DNA of 64,000 nt, from the NCBI GenBank assembly GCA_024398135.1, contig CP073750.1:3782001-3846000 (forward strand), given 5' to 3'. This stretch comes from a bacterium SCSIO 12643 (GTDB lineage: Bacteria; Bacteroidota; Bacteroidia; Flavobacteriales_G; Salibacteraceae). Numbering within the stretch: the stretch's first letter is position 1; each line of letters opens with the position of its first letter. Below, piece after piece: positions 26,215 through 35,984 of the stretch. The notes below the pieces were generated by a model. That model did not search any database, had not been told where the DNA came from, and saw nothing but the letters and a program-made list of their open reading frames with translations. The position numbers and the translations under genes are program-made.

Positions 26215-26931
26215 ATGAAAGTAGATATCTTAGCTATTGGAGTACATCCTGATGACGTGGAATTATCTTGTTCAGGAACGATCCTAAAAGCGGTTCAGGC
26301 AGGTAAAAAAGTAGCCATTTTAGATCTCACAAGAGGAGAAATGGGCACAAGAGGTACACCGGAGTTAAGAAAAGAAGAAGCCACACGTGCTGCTGAGATT
26401 TTAGGTGTAACCGATCGTATCATTTTGGATATGGGAGATGGATTGTTTACACATAACAATGAGAATATGTTGCAGATCGTTCAACATATCCGATATTATC
26501 AACCGGATATTGTCTTAGCGAATGCCGAAAACGATCGTCACCCGGATCATGGACGTGCAGGTAAACTTACTGCTGATGCTTGTTTCTATGCAGGATTAAA
26601 GAAGATTGATACCGAATGGAATGGTGAGAAACAGGAAGCCCATCGACCAAAGAATGTGTATCATTATATTCAGGATTATTATACTGATCCGGATTTAATT
26701 GTGGATGTTTCTACAGTATGGGATGATAAGATCAAGTCAATTATGGCGTATTCTTCTCAGTTTTATAATCCAAATTCTAAAGAAGCCGAAACACCTATCT
26801 CATCTAAATCATTTTTAGATTTCATAAATGGAAGAGGGGTACAATTTGGTCGCTTAATTCAGTCTGAATATGGTGAAGGGTTTACTATGGCCAGACCAGC
26901 TGGAGTAAATCAAATTTTTGATGCTATTTAG
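26215..26931 (+). CDS. bshB1: Bacillithiol biosynthesis deacetylase BshB1
   Basis: 238 aa. It deacetylates GlcNAc-malate to GlcN-malate, the second step in making the thiol bacillithiol. The LmbE-like zinc site is VHPDDVELSCSG (His11, Asp14), with RGEMGTRGTPELRKEEA and NDRHPDHGRAGKL, all diagnostic for BshB1. Cytosolic. It is followed 28 bases later by recN on the same strand and may be cotranscribed. Other bsh genes are not in the window. Confidence 0.95.
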   Translation: MKVDILAIGVHPDDVELSCSGTILKAVQAGKKVAILDLTRGEMGTRGTPELRKEEATRAAEILGVTDRIILDMGDGLFTHNNENMLQIVQHIRYYQPDIVLANAENDRHPDHGRAGKLTADACFYAGLKKIDTEWNGEKQEAHRPKNVYHYIQDYYTDPDLIVDVSTVWDDKIKSIMAYSSQFYNPNSKEAETPISSKSFLDFINGRGVQFGRLIQSEYGEGFTMARPAGVNQIFDAI

Positions 26932-26959
26932 TAAATCAAGATAAGTTTATAGCGAGTTT

Positions 26960-28615
26960 ATGCTTACAAAAATATTTGTCTCAAATTACGTTTTAATCAA
27001 TCAATTAGAGGTTGATTTCAACTCAGGATTTACTGTGATCACCGGAGAGACTGGCGCAGGTAAATCGATCATTTTAGGAGCTCTGGGTTTGATTTTAGGA
27101 CAACGCGCTCAATTATCCGGTAAAAGGTTTCCGGATAAGAAAGTGGTAGTAGAAGGGGAGTTCAATATTGAAAATGATCAACTGCAAAGTTTTTTTGATG
27201 ATCATAATTTGGACTACGAACCGCAAAATACCTGTTTACGTAGAGAGATTTCAAATTCTGGTAAAACACGTGCGTTTATCAATGATACCCCTGTTAACGT
27301 TTCTATTTTAAAGTCTTTAGGGGAAAAGTTGGTGGATATTCACTCGCAACATGAAAACCAACTGTTATTAAAACCATTGTATCAATTACAGTTTTTGGAT
27401 GCATATACAGGATTAACTTCAAAAGTAGAGGCATTTGAAAAGGAATATGATCGTTGGAAAAACCTTCAGACGGAATTCCAGGTTCTTACCGAAAAAGAAC
27501 AAAATGCACGGAAAGAGGAAGATTATTTAAGGTTTCAGCTGTCCGAAATTAATGATTTGGGATTGCAAAATATTCAGTTTGATGCTTTGCAGGATGAGTT
27601 GAACCTACTGGAACATGCAGATGCCATCAAGTTAGGGTTAAACGAAGCTTCATACCGTATTTCTAATGGTGATGTGAATGTGATTCAATTGCTTAAAGAA
27701 AGTGTGACCCAGATTGAGGATTTGGCCAAATTAAGTGAAGAGTTTGGCGAATATGTGGAACGCTTGAATAGTGCGATTATCGAATTAGATGATATTAATA
27801 GTTCTATTGAGCATAAAGACAGTATGGTGGAATCAAATCCGGAAAAAGCCATGCATATTCGTGAGACCATCGATCAGGTGAATCATTTAATGCATAAGCA
27901 TAATTTGAGTGAGATTGAAGAATTACTTCAATTAGAAAGTGATTTGCAAATCAAGTTAGATGAAATCGATGGTTTTGCAGATGAAATTCAGATAAAATCT
28001 AAAGAACTTCAGGCGCAAGAAGCCCAAATGGAGAAATTGTCTGTTGAAATTTCGAAAAAGCGTAAACAACATATTCCGAATTTAGAAAAGCAAATTGTTT
28101 CTGATTTGGCTGAGTTAGGAATGGCAAATACCATTTTAGAGATTGTATTAAAAGAGAAAGAGTCTTTTGGTAAGACCGGAAAAGATGAAATTCAAATTTT
28201 ATTCTCTGCCAATAAAGGATTTGCAACACATTCTTTAGAAAAAGTTGCTTCAGGTGGGGAAAGGTCCAGATTGATGTTGGTTTTAAAGAAAATACATGCA
28301 TCGGTGGCGTCTACACCCACATTGATATTAGATGAAATTGACACGGGGATTTCAGGAGAAGTAGCAGCTAAAACCGCACAGATGTTGAGTGAAATGTCCA
28401 ATGATTCTCAAATCGTAGCCATCTCACATTTACCGCAGGTTGCAGGAAAAGCAGTTCATCACTTAGAGGTTTCCAAATCCTCAGATGAGGAAGTAACTGA
28501 AACCAGTTTACGCGTTCTTACTCCTGAAGAGCGGAAGGTAGAAATAGCGAGAATGCTTAGCGGAGAGAATATTACAGAGGCTGCATTAGAGAACGCGCAT
28601 CAACTCATGCAGTAA
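26960..28615 (+). CDS. recN: DNA repair protein RecN
   Basis: 551 aa, standard length. An SMC-like ATPase that tethers DNA at double-strand breaks. Walker A is ITGETGAGKSIILGALGLIL (residues about 28-47). A central coiled coil spans about 160-380. The ABC signature is KVASGGERSRLMLVLK, and Walker B is TLILDEIDTGISGE. The N-terminal LTKIFVSNYVLINQLEVDF is the usual opening strand. Confidence 0.97.
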   Translation: MLTKIFVSNYVLINQLEVDFNSGFTVITGETGAGKSIILGALGLILGQRAQLSGKRFPDKKVVVEGEFNIENDQLQSFFDDHNLDYEPQNTCLRREISNSGKTRAFINDTPVNVSILKSLGEKLVDIHSQHENQLLLKPLYQLQFLDAYTGLTSKVEAFEKEYDRWKNLQTEFQVLTEKEQNARKEEDYLRFQLSEINDLGLQNIQFDALQDELNLLEHADAIKLGLNEASYRISNGDVNVIQLLKESVTQIEDLAKLSEEFGEYVERLNSAIIELDDINSSIEHKDSMVESNPEKAMHIRETIDQVNHLMHKHNLSEIEELLQLESDLQIKLDEIDGFADEIQIKSKELQAQEAQMEKLSVEISKKRKQHIPNLEKQIVSDLAELGMANTILEIVLKEKESFGKTGKDEIQILFSANKGFATHSLEKVASGGERSRLMLVLKKIHASVASTPTLILDEIDTGISGEVAAKTAQMLSEMSNDSQIVAISHLPQVAGKAVHHLEVSKSSDEEVTETSLRVLTPEERKVEIARMLSGENITEAALENAHQLMQ

Positions 28616-28695
28616 GAAAGAAATTTTAATAAAAATCAACTACTCAAAACAATATTCTTAGTTTCGTGACGTATTGATAGCGATTTATTCGACTG

Positions 28696-29754
28696 ATGAA
28701 AAAGAACATACTATTACTTTTATTTGGATTTCAATTTTTTACGCTTGTAGGACAGGTAAATAGTACGCAAACGTATAAGTTCTTGAATTTACCAACATCA
28801 GCAAGGTCTGCCGCAATGGGTGGAAGCTTTATTTCTTCAGGTACACATGATTTAAATTTGGTGGCTGACAATCCATCGGTATTAGACAGTACAATGGATA
28901 AGCTGGCTACGATCACCTATATCAATTATATCTCGGATATTAACATGGGATATGTAGCGTATTCCAAACACTATGATGGTATTGGGACATTTAGTGGTGG
29001 TTTACAATTTATGGGTTATGGTGATTTTATTCGAGCAGATGAAACCGGAACACAAAACGGAACTTTTAAGGCAGGGGATTATGCGTTTGATGTTTCCTAT
29101 GGCCGCCATTTAGATTCATTGTTCTCTGTTGGGGCCAGTATGAAATTGATCTATTCCAATTACGATTATTTAAACTCATTTGGAGTTGCATTTGATTTAG
29201 GTGCCACGTATGTAAGTAAGAATAAATTGTTTACAGCTGGTGCGGTGATGAATAATATGGGGTTTGAAATCGTGCCATATTTCAAAGGGCAGAGACAGAA
29301 ATTACCATTTAATATGCAATTGGCAGGATCTATTAAATTGGCTAAAGCACCATTAAGATTTACCCTTTTAGTAAACAATTTGCAAAAATGGAATTTGGTA
29401 GGAAATCAAGCCGTAGAAGGATTGCCAACTATAGGTCCGAGTGGAGGAAGTATAGCTACAGATGGAGGAAGTAGTTTTACCGTGGATAATCTGTTTCGTC
29501 ACTTTATTTTTGGAGCAGAGATTGTACCATCGGAGAATTTCTTTATTCAAATAGCATACAATCATTTAAGAAAGTCTGAATTAAGCGTTCCCCTTAAAAC
29601 AACTTTAAATGCCTTTTCGTTTGGCTTGGGAATGAGGATAAAACGACTTAAGTTTTCATACGCTGTAGCATCTTATACTTCTGCAGGAACAAGTCATCAT
29701 TTGACCTTAAGTACTGACTTGAAAACATTCCGAAGAAAGTCTTCTTCAAATTAA
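28696..29754 (+). CDS. porQ: T9SS outer-membrane protein PorQ
   Basis: 352 aa. A signal peptide (about 1-19) is followed by the PorQ/PorV-type opening YKFLNLPTSARSAAMGGSFI, then beta-barrel strands throughout (DVSYGRHLDSLFSVGASMKL, LFTAGAVMNNMGFEI). PorQ works with the PorU sortase/attachment complex of the type IX secretion system at the outer membrane. This supports function for the sorting domain of the 4311-6692 product. It precedes cmk by 46 bases. Confidence 0.92.
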   Translation: MKKNILLLLFGFQFFTLVGQVNSTQTYKFLNLPTSARSAAMGGSFISSGTHDLNLVADNPSVLDSTMDKLATITYINYISDINMGYVAYSKHYDGIGTFSGGLQFMGYGDFIRADETGTQNGTFKAGDYAFDVSYGRHLDSLFSVGASMKLIYSNYDYLNSFGVAFDLGATYVSKNKLFTAGAVMNNMGFEIVPYFKGQRQKLPFNMQLAGSIKLAKAPLRFTLLVNNLQKWNLVGNQAVEGLPTIGPSGGSIATDGGSSFTVDNLFRHFIFGAEIVPSENFFIQIAYNHLRKSELSVPLKTTLNAFSFGLGMRIKRLKFSYAVASYTSAGTSHHLTLSTDLKTFRRKSSSN

Positions 29755-29800
29755 ATTTAACCCGACAGATCGAATACTTTTGCGATCTTCAATTGAAATC

Positions 29801-30481
29801 ATGGATAAAATAAATATTGCAATTGACGGATTTTCGTCTTGTGGGAAGAGTACTTTGGCTAAACAATTGGCTAAAGAAATTAAGTATGTTTATGTGGATT
29901 CCGGAGCGATGTATCGTGCGGTGACATTATTCGCGATGCGTGAGGATCTTTTTAATGACCTGAAGTTGGATGAAGAGGCTTTAAAGGAAAGAATAGACGA
30001 AGTTCATGTGAAGTTGGTGTATGATTCGTTGAATGATCAGCAAGTGACCTATTTGAACGATGAAAATGTGGAGGAAGAAATCCGTAAAATGCCAGTATCT
30101 CAAAGAGTAAGTCAGGTAGCTGTGGTGAAAGAAGTACGTGATCGTATGGTTTTTTTACAACAGGAAATGGCCAAAGATAAAGGCGTAGTGATGGATGGAA
30201 GAGATATCGGGACTGTGGTATTACCAAATGCAGAGTTAAAGATATTTATGACGGCTTCACCAGATGTAAGAGCGCAAAGAAGAATGGATGAGTTAATCGC
30301 AAAAGGTGAACAAGTTACATTAGAAGAGATCAAACAAAACTTAACCCATAGAGATCATATTGATCAAACTAGAGAAGAGTCTCCATTACGTCAGGCGGAA
30401 GATGCACGTGTATTGGATAATTCAAATTTAACAAGAGCAGAACAACTGGATTTGGTAAAGAGTTGGATTGTAGTTGCTTAG
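29801..30481 (+). CDS. cmk: Cytidylate kinase
   Basis: 226 aa from the ATG at 29801. An in-frame TTG at 29780 adds seven residues but is not a plausible start. The P-loop is IDGFSSCGKSTLAKQLA, followed by YVDSGAMYRAVTLFAM (CMP-binding) and VVMDGRDIGTVVLPNAELKI, then a LID with Arg residues (DHIDQTREESPLRQAEDA). It phosphorylates CMP and dCMP. In many bacteria cmk lies upstream of rpsA, as here. Confidence 0.96.
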   Translation: MDKINIAIDGFSSCGKSTLAKQLAKEIKYVYVDSGAMYRAVTLFAMREDLFNDLKLDEEALKERIDEVHVKLVYDSLNDQQVTYLNDENVEEEIRKMPVSQRVSQVAVVKEVRDRMVFLQQEMAKDKGVVMDGRDIGTVVLPNAELKIFMTASPDVRAQRRMDELIAKGEQVTLEEIKQNLTHRDHIDQTREESPLRQAEDARVLDNSNLTRAEQLDLVKSWIVVA

Positions 30482-30544
30482 TTTACTTTTAGCTATAGGG
30501 AAGTTTGTTCACAATTTATTATGAATAAATGCCTTAACCCTATA

Positions 30545-30667
30545 TTGAAATCTAAATTAAATCATTACTTTCGCAGCCCCAATATTTGGGTGTGCTACAT
30601 TCGGGAGTAGCTCGGGTTTAATATCTTATGGAATCCCGATACCATAATACAAATTTTTAATGCCAAT
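30545..30667 (+). promoter_or_regulatory. rpsA promoter and possible structured leader
   Basis: TTG at 30545-30547 and TACTTTCG at 30566-30573 form a near-consensus promoter with an 18-base spacer. The leader of about 90 bases contains CCCAA-tat-TTGGG near 30579 and a second pairing between TCGGGTT (near 30613) and AATCCCGA (near 30631) with a bulge. An autoregulatory leader is plausible because S1 autoregulates elsewhere, but this is inference. Confidence 0.4.
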
Positions 30668-32632
30668 ATGGCTGAAGAAAAAAAAGATGTAGCTCCTAAA
30701 GCTACAGAAGAGAAAGTGGAAGCAAAAGCTGAAGCTACAAAAGCAACTAAAGTGGATGTTGAAGAAGTGGTAGAAACCATTGCTGAGACAGAAGTAAAAG
30801 AGGAAGCTCCTAAAGCAGAGGTTTCTTCTGAGCCAGTTGATTACTCAAAAGTTGAACCATTAGCAGATTTCGATTGGAGCGCTATCGGTAAAACTGATGA
30901 TGTATATCCGGAAGATGTATTTGCAAACTATGAGAAAGAGTATGAGTCTACTTTGACTTCAATTGCAGATCACGAAGTTGTTGATGGTAAAATTGTTGCT
31001 TTAACAAACAAAGAAGCAGTAGTTGATATCAACTATAAATCTGAAGGAATTATCTCTGTAAACGAATTACGTTACAATCCGGATGTAAAAATCGGAGATG
31101 TAGTAAAAGTTTACGTTGAGAACTTAGAAGATAAAAACGGTCAATTAATCGTTTCTCATAAAAAAGCACGTATGTTAAGTGCTTGGGATGATGTAAACGA
31201 AGCATTAGAGACTGGAAAAGTAATTCAAGGTTTCGTTAAATGTAGAACTAAAGGTGGTTTGATTGTAGATGTATTCGGAATCGAAGCATTCTTACCAGGT
31301 TCGCAAATTGACGTGAAGCCAATTAGAGATTACGATGTATATGTTGGAAAGAACATGGAATTCAAAGTGGTGAAAATCAACAATGAATTCAAAAACGTTG
31401 TAGTATCTCATAAAGCACTTATTGAAGCTGAATTAGAGCAACAAAAAGTGGAAATCATGTCTAAGCTTGAGAAAGGTCAGGTACTTGAAGGAGTGGTTAA
31501 AAACATTACTTCTTACGGTGTATTCATCGATCTTGGTGGTGTAGACGGATTGATTCATATTACAGATCTTTCTTGGGGTAGAGTAAATCACCCAGAAGAT
31601 TTCGTTGAATTAGATCAAAAATTAAACGTGGTAATCTTAGACTTTGACGATAACAAAAAACGTATCGCTCTAGGTTTAAAACAACTACAAAAACATCCAT
31701 GGGAATCACTTGATGAAAACCTTAAAGTAGGTGACAAAGTGAAAGGTAAAGTGGTTGTGATGGCTGATTACGGTGCATTTGTTGAAATCGCTCCAGGTGT
31801 AGAAGGATTGATCCACGTATCTGAAATGTCTTGGTCTCAGCACTTACGTACTGCACAGGATTTCTTCAAAGTAGGTGATGAAGTAGAAGCGGTAATTATG
31901 ACTTTAGATCGTGATGAGCGTAAAATGTCATTATCTACGCGTAGCTTAACTACTGATCCATGGGAAGATATCGAAAGCAAATATCCAATCGATAGCAAGC
32001 CTTCTGGTAAAGTAACTAATATTTCAAACTTCGGAGTATTTGTTGAGTTAGAAGAAGGAATTGATGGATTGATTCATATTTCTGATTTGTCTTGGAACAA
32101 GAAAGTAAATCACCCATCAGAGTTCACTAAAGTTGGTGAAGAAATGACTGCGGTTGTTTTAGAAATTGATAAAGACAACAGACGTTTATCATTAGGACAT
32201 AAACAATTAGAAGAGAATCCATGGGATGTATTTGAAACAGTATTCGAATTAGGATCTGTTCATAAAGGTACTGTTACTTCAGTAGGAGATAAAGGTGCTG
32301 TAATTGCATTACCATATGGAATCGAAGGTTTCTGCCCAACACGTCATTCTAAGAAAGAGAGTGGAGCTAAATTGGTAAATGATGACAACTTAGACTTCGT
32401 AGTATTAGAGTTCAACAAAGATGCTAGAAAAATCATCGTTTCTCATACTAGAACTTTCGAAGAAGATCCAAAAGAAAAAGCTGAAATGGAGAAAAAAGCG
32501 AAAGCAGCTAACAGAGCTACCGCTAGCCGTGCAGTTGATTCTTTAAACAAGAAAACAGAAAAATCTACATTAGGAGATTTAGATTCGCTTGCAGCGTTGA
32601 AAGCTTCAATGGAGAAAAACGAGAAAAAATAA
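30668..32632 (+). CDS. rpsA: 30S ribosomal protein S1
   Basis: 654 aa. An Ala/Lys/Glu/Val-rich N-terminal extension of about 80 residues is followed by six S1 RNA-binding domains, starting near residues 100, 185, 270, 355, 440 and 530. The middle ones are most typical (GVFIDLGGVDGLIHITDLSW, GAFVEIAPGVEGLIHVSEMS, GVFVELEEGIDGLIHISDLS). S1 brings mRNA to the ribosome. In Bacteroidota, which use few Shine-Dalgarno sites, it is still present. Terminator at 32657. Confidence 0.96.
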   Translation: MAEEKKDVAPKATEEKVEAKAEATKATKVDVEEVVETIAETEVKEEAPKAEVSSEPVDYSKVEPLADFDWSAIGKTDDVYPEDVFANYEKEYESTLTSIADHEVVDGKIVALTNKEAVVDINYKSEGIISVNELRYNPDVKIGDVVKVYVENLEDKNGQLIVSHKKARMLSAWDDVNEALETGKVIQGFVKCRTKGGLIVDVFGIEAFLPGSQIDVKPIRDYDVYVGKNMEFKVVKINNEFKNVVVSHKALIEAELEQQKVEIMSKLEKGQVLEGVVKNITSYGVFIDLGGVDGLIHITDLSWGRVNHPEDFVELDQKLNVVILDFDDNKKRIALGLKQLQKHPWESLDENLKVGDKVKGKVVVMADYGAFVEIAPGVEGLIHVSEMSWSQHLRTAQDFFKVGDEVEAVIMTLDRDERKMSLSTRSLTTDPWEDIESKYPIDSKPSGKVTNISNFGVFVELEEGIDGLIHISDLSWNKKVNHPSEFTKVGEEMTAVVLEIDKDNRRLSLGHKQLEENPWDVFETVFELGSVHKGTVTSVGDKGAVIALPYGIEGFCPTRHSKKESGAKLVNDDNLDFVVLEFNKDARKIIVSHTRTFEEDPKEKAEMEKKAKAANRATASRAVDSLNKKTEKSTLGDLDSLAALKASMEKNEKK

Positions 32633-32656
32633 TCTCGGTTACATATTTAAAAGAAA

Positions 32657-32685
32657 AGCCTCTTTCATTTGAAAGAGGCTTTTTT
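32657..32685. terminator. Bidirectional terminator after rpsA
   Basis: A perfect 10-bp stem AGCCTCTTTC (32657-32666) with GAAAGAGGCT (32671-32680), a 4-base loop and T runs in both directions. It lies between the converging rpsA and von Willebrand A genes. Confidence 0.92.
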
Positions 32686-32702
32686 ATGCGTTATCCTGAA
32701 AT

Positions 32703-34625
32703 TTAATTTCTGTCTAATACAGCGACCATTTCTACAAGTTGAATAAACTCTGAACGAGAACCGTCATCATCCGTTCCTTTGGAGTTTTGAGCTAATTCTA
32801 TAACATCGGAATAAGCGTAGCTCCCAGAATACTCAGAATCGCGTAAAAGCATTCCAAATGAAGCCACCGATACAGAAAACTTACAATTGTTTGAAGTTTG
32901 AACAAATGGAATGGGTTCGTTGTATAAAACTTCTGTGATCAGTTTAGATTTAGATGCTTTTGGATCTTTGTATCGGAATTTAATAGTGAGTACCTCATGA
33001 TTTAACTCCACCAAAGACTCAGAATCTTTACGATATTTCAAAGGATCAATATCAGAAAATTCTTCATCAGATTCAGTTAGAATAATTTCATACATCATGG
33101 TGACATTGTGGCCCGATCCAATTTCTCCCGCATCTTTAAGGTCATCGTTAAAATCCTCATTGTTGAGATTACGATTTACATATCCAATCAATCGATAGCC
33201 TTTTACGGCTGCCGGATTAAATTCTACCTGAACTTTTACGTCTTTGGCAATGGTGATTAGGTTCCCACCTAATTCAGTCACAAATACTTTTTTAGCTTCT
33301 AAGGCATTGTCGATATAATTATAATTTCCGTTCCCTTTATCAGCCAATTGTTCCATGGTTGCGTCTTTGATATTTCCAGTTCCAAAGCCTAAAACGGTTA
33401 GAAATATACCTTGATTTCTTTTTTCTTCAATAAGCTTGACCAATCCTTCACGACTTGAGATTCCCACATTAAAATCACCATCCGAAGCAAGTATGATGCG
33501 ATTATTTCCATCTTTAATAAAGTGTTGTTTTGCAACTTTATAGGCTAAATTAATCCCCGCGCCACCAGCTGTGGAACCACCTGCTGATAGGTTTTCAATG
33601 GCTTCATGAATTTCGCTTTTATGTTCGCCATTTGTAGATGGTAGTACCAAACCTGCTGCACCGGCATAAACCACAATAGCTACCTGGTCTTGCGGACGTA
33701 ATTGATCTACCAGTAAATGTAAGCCAGTTTTAACTAATCCTAATTTATCGTGGGAACTCATAGAACCGGAGACATCTATTAAGAATACAAGATTACTTGG
33801 TGCCGCATCTTCAAATTCTATTTGTTTACCTTGAATTCCAATGTGGACCAGTTTGTGAGAAGAATCCCAAGGACATTTAGTATACTCAGTTGTAATTGAA
33901 AAGGGTTTGTCATCCTTAGGTTGTGGGTAATCGTAATCAAAATAGTTAACCATTTCTTCAATTCTCACAGCTTCTTTTGGCGGAAGCTGTCCCGAATTGA
34001 TAAAACGTCTAACATTAGTATACGAAGCTTTGTCGACATCAATACTAAAAGTCGATAAAGGATCAAAAGCGACATCTTTAAAGTTGTTGTCTGTAATTGC
34101 ACTATAGGTTTCATTGGATGGAGGTAATTGATATTTATATTGACTATTTGGGTCGTATACACCTGCTGTATTCATACTTACCTCAGAAGTGGAACGAATA
34201 GCTATACTCGTAAAATCCTCTTCAGATACAGTCCGTTTAACGGTTGTGTGAGATTTATCAATAAGCCTATTTTTATATTCCACCATTACGAATTCCTGCA
34301 TTTCAATTGTTGTGGGTTGCATTTTAATATCTATATGTTTAATGGAATCTATACTCAATTCAATGTTTGATATTTGAACTGGTTTATATCCAATACAAGC
34401 CACTCTTATGGTATAAGTATTTGGAGCAACATTTTTGAATATAAAATTACCATCAAAGTCAGATTGAGCTCTTGACAATGTTTTGTTATCGAGTCTTAAA
34501 TCTATATTAGCAAATGGCAATGGTTCACCTGAATCTTTGTCCGTTATTTTACCTTTTAAAGTAGACTGAGCCTGGGTTGCCGATAGACTTATAAAAAATA
34601 TAAGCATAAGAAGAGTACGTATCAT
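32703..34625 (-). CDS. Von Willebrand factor A-domain surface protein (YfbK-like)
   Basis: 640 aa. A signal peptide (1-19) is followed by a carboxypeptidase-regulatory-like beta domain (about 22-95: GKITDKDSGEPLPFANIDLR, FDGNFIFKNVAPNTYTIRV). The YfbK-type N-terminal region comes next (FSIDVDKASYTNVRRFINSG, RIEEMVNYFDYDYP). The VWA domain has an intact MIDAS (LVFLIDVSGSMSS, later ASDGDFNVGISS) at about 280-450. A C-terminal DUF3520-like part ends the protein. Probable extracytoplasmic metal-dependent adhesion or assembly factor. No gene of the usual VWA/MoxR cluster is nearby. Confidence 0.88.
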   Translation of the reverse strand: MIRTLLMLIFFISLSATQAQSTLKGKITDKDSGEPLPFANIDLRLDNKTLSRAQSDFDGNFIFKNVAPNTYTIRVACIGYKPVQISNIELSIDSIKHIDIKMQPTTIEMQEFVMVEYKNRLIDKSHTTVKRTVSEEDFTSIAIRSTSEVSMNTAGVYDPNSQYKYQLPPSNETYSAITDNNFKDVAFDPLSTFSIDVDKASYTNVRRFINSGQLPPKEAVRIEEMVNYFDYDYPQPKDDKPFSITTEYTKCPWDSSHKLVHIGIQGKQIEFEDAAPSNLVFLIDVSGSMSSHDKLGLVKTGLHLLVDQLRPQDQVAIVVYAGAAGLVLPSTNGEHKSEIHEAIENLSAGGSTAGGAGINLAYKVAKQHFIKDGNNRIILASDGDFNVGISSREGLVKLIEEKRNQGIFLTVLGFGTGNIKDATMEQLADKGNGNYNYIDNALEAKKVFVTELGGNLITIAKDVKVQVEFNPAAVKGYRLIGYVNRNLNNEDFNDDLKDAGEIGSGHNVTMMYEIILTESDEEFSDIDPLKYRKDSESLVELNHEVLTIKFRYKDPKASKSKLITEVLYNEPIPFVQTSNNCKFSVSVASFGMLLRDSEYSGSYAYSDVIELAQNSKGTDDDGSRSEFIQLVEMVAVLDRN

Positions 34626-34890
34626 AGCATTAAGTTTTAAATAAATAAAAAGGGTATCTATTTATATTAACGCGGATGATATGGTTGGAGTTAGGGAAGT
34701 TTACTTATTTCTAAGGGCTAACGATGATTAATGATTAGGAGACAAATTTATTTGAGCATCTAAATAACTCTCAAATAAAGTGAGAAACTCACTGAAGTAT
34801 GGAGTAAAAAAAGGTATGTATTGGGGTGTATTTGCTCTTTTAGAGGGTTTGATGATTTAGGATTTTTGTAGGGATAAAAATAAATTAACC

Positions 34891-35427
34891 ATGCAGAGAT
34901 ACTCTATAATAATCAGCGCACTATCGTTGGTGCTAATCGTAATTTTTCTAAGTCTATATATAGGAGATACCCGAAAGGTTGGGTATGTGGATAACACTCG
35001 TTTGTTATTGGATTATAATGGGTATAAGGAAGCACAGTCGGATTATGAGAAGAAGGAAGCAGAGTGGGCGAAGAATCTGGAGGAATTAGAGAAGGATTTA
35101 AAAGCGTCTTTTATAAAGTATCAAAGTGAGCGAGAGAGTTTATCGATAGAGAGACGGAAGAAGGAAGAGGAGATATTAAATTACAAGAAGAATAATCTAT
35201 TAGAAGCGAAGGAGCGATACACGGAGAATATCCAAAGGGAGAATGATCGTTTGATGGAGGAAGTATCAAATCAGATTGAGGTGTATGTAGAAAGGTATGC
35301 TCAGGAGCAGGGCTATGAACTTATTGTAGGAATCACGGATCAGGGGAATGTTTTGTATAGTGATAAGGACAAGAACATAACGGAGGAATTACTGATTGGA
35401 TTGAATGGCAGTTATGAGGGGATGTAG
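34891..35427 (+). CDS. OmpH/Skp-like periplasmic coiled-coil protein
   Basis: 178 aa. An N-terminal hydrophobic segment (residues 5-26) is a signal or anchor. It is followed by KVGYVDNTRLLLDYNGYKEA, the opening strand and helix of the Skp/OmpH family, a long charged coiled coil (about 48-135), and a closing IEVYVERYAQEQGYELIVGI strand. Skp-type chaperones hold unfolded outer-membrane proteins in the periplasm. As first gene of an operon with very large secreted proteins, it may be a dedicated chaperone (inference). The next gene starts 23 bases before its stop. I see no clear consensus promoter in the 265-base gap upstream. Confidence 0.75.
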   Translation: MQRYSIIISALSLVLIVIFLSLYIGDTRKVGYVDNTRLLLDYNGYKEAQSDYEKKEAEWAKNLEELEKDLKASFIKYQSERESLSIERRKKEEEILNYKKNNLLEAKERYTENIQRENDRLMEEVSNQIEVYVERYAQEQGYELIVGITDQGNVLYSDKDKNITEELLIGLNGSYEGM

Positions 35428-35983
35428 TTATATATGGATATATATAATGGTCTTTTTTATTTCTGGATGTGTGAGAGAGGAAATAGAGAGTAAGGAAGAT
35501 CTGTTGGGGTATATAGAGGCTCATCGCGAAGATTTTTCGAAACACCGAAATTTTAAGGAGTTAGATGTGGATGTTCGCTGTATTCCCGGTGAGTTAAGAA
35601 AGGATAGAGATTTAGATGGAGGTTTAAGTTTTGTTTTTTCAATAACGGGAAAGGAGCAAGATTTTTTAAAGAGATATTCACGTAATTATGAAGAGTACCG
35701 GCAATACAAGTGGTATTTGATGAATAGTTGGAAGGACTTTATTTATATAGAGGAAGAAGGGCGTAAGATACCACCTGATATTGCACAATTTGAAGAGCGA
35801 TATGAATTGGGGAGGGGATGTGTGTATAATATTGTGTTTGATGAGACCCAATTAAAAGAAGAGCAAGTAACCCTGGTATATGATGACCAGATATTTGGTA
35901 TGGGGAAGTTGAAGTTTCGGTTTGACTTGTCTGTATTAAGAGATCTACCAATAAACGAAGAAACGTATTACAATACTTTGTAA
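35405..35983 (+). CDS. Predicted lipoprotein of the Rhs operon, function unknown
   Basis: 192 aa. A hydrophobic N-terminus ends in the lipobox FFISGC with Cys22 lipidated. The mature part is rich in Glu, Asp, Arg and Tyr (DVDVRCIPGELRKDRDLDGG, EDFIYIEEEG-like segments). I recognise no domain. The ATG lies inside the end of the OmpH-like gene (23-base overlap), and the stop is one base before the next ATG, so it is locked into the operon. It could anchor or tether the complex at the outer membrane. Confidence 0.7.
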   Translation: MAVMRGCSYIWIYIMVFFISGCVREEIESKEDLLGYIEAHREDFSKHRNFKELDVDVRCIPGELRKDRDLDGGLSFVFSITGKEQDFLKRYSRNYEEYRQYKWYLMNSWKDFIYIEEEGRKIPPDIAQFEERYELGRGCVYNIVFDETQLKEEQVTLVYDDQIFGMGKLKFRFDLSVLRDLPINEETYYNTL

Positions 35984-35984
35984 A

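Noticed and set aside
29780-29800. TTG start for cmk
   Set aside because: It adds seven unconserved residues; the ATG at 29801 gives the normal N-terminus before the P-loop.
32703-34625. Batrachotolerance-type VWA/MoxR operon
   Set aside because: The VWA protein is of YfbK type and stands alone; no MoxR ATPase or partner VWA genes are beside it.
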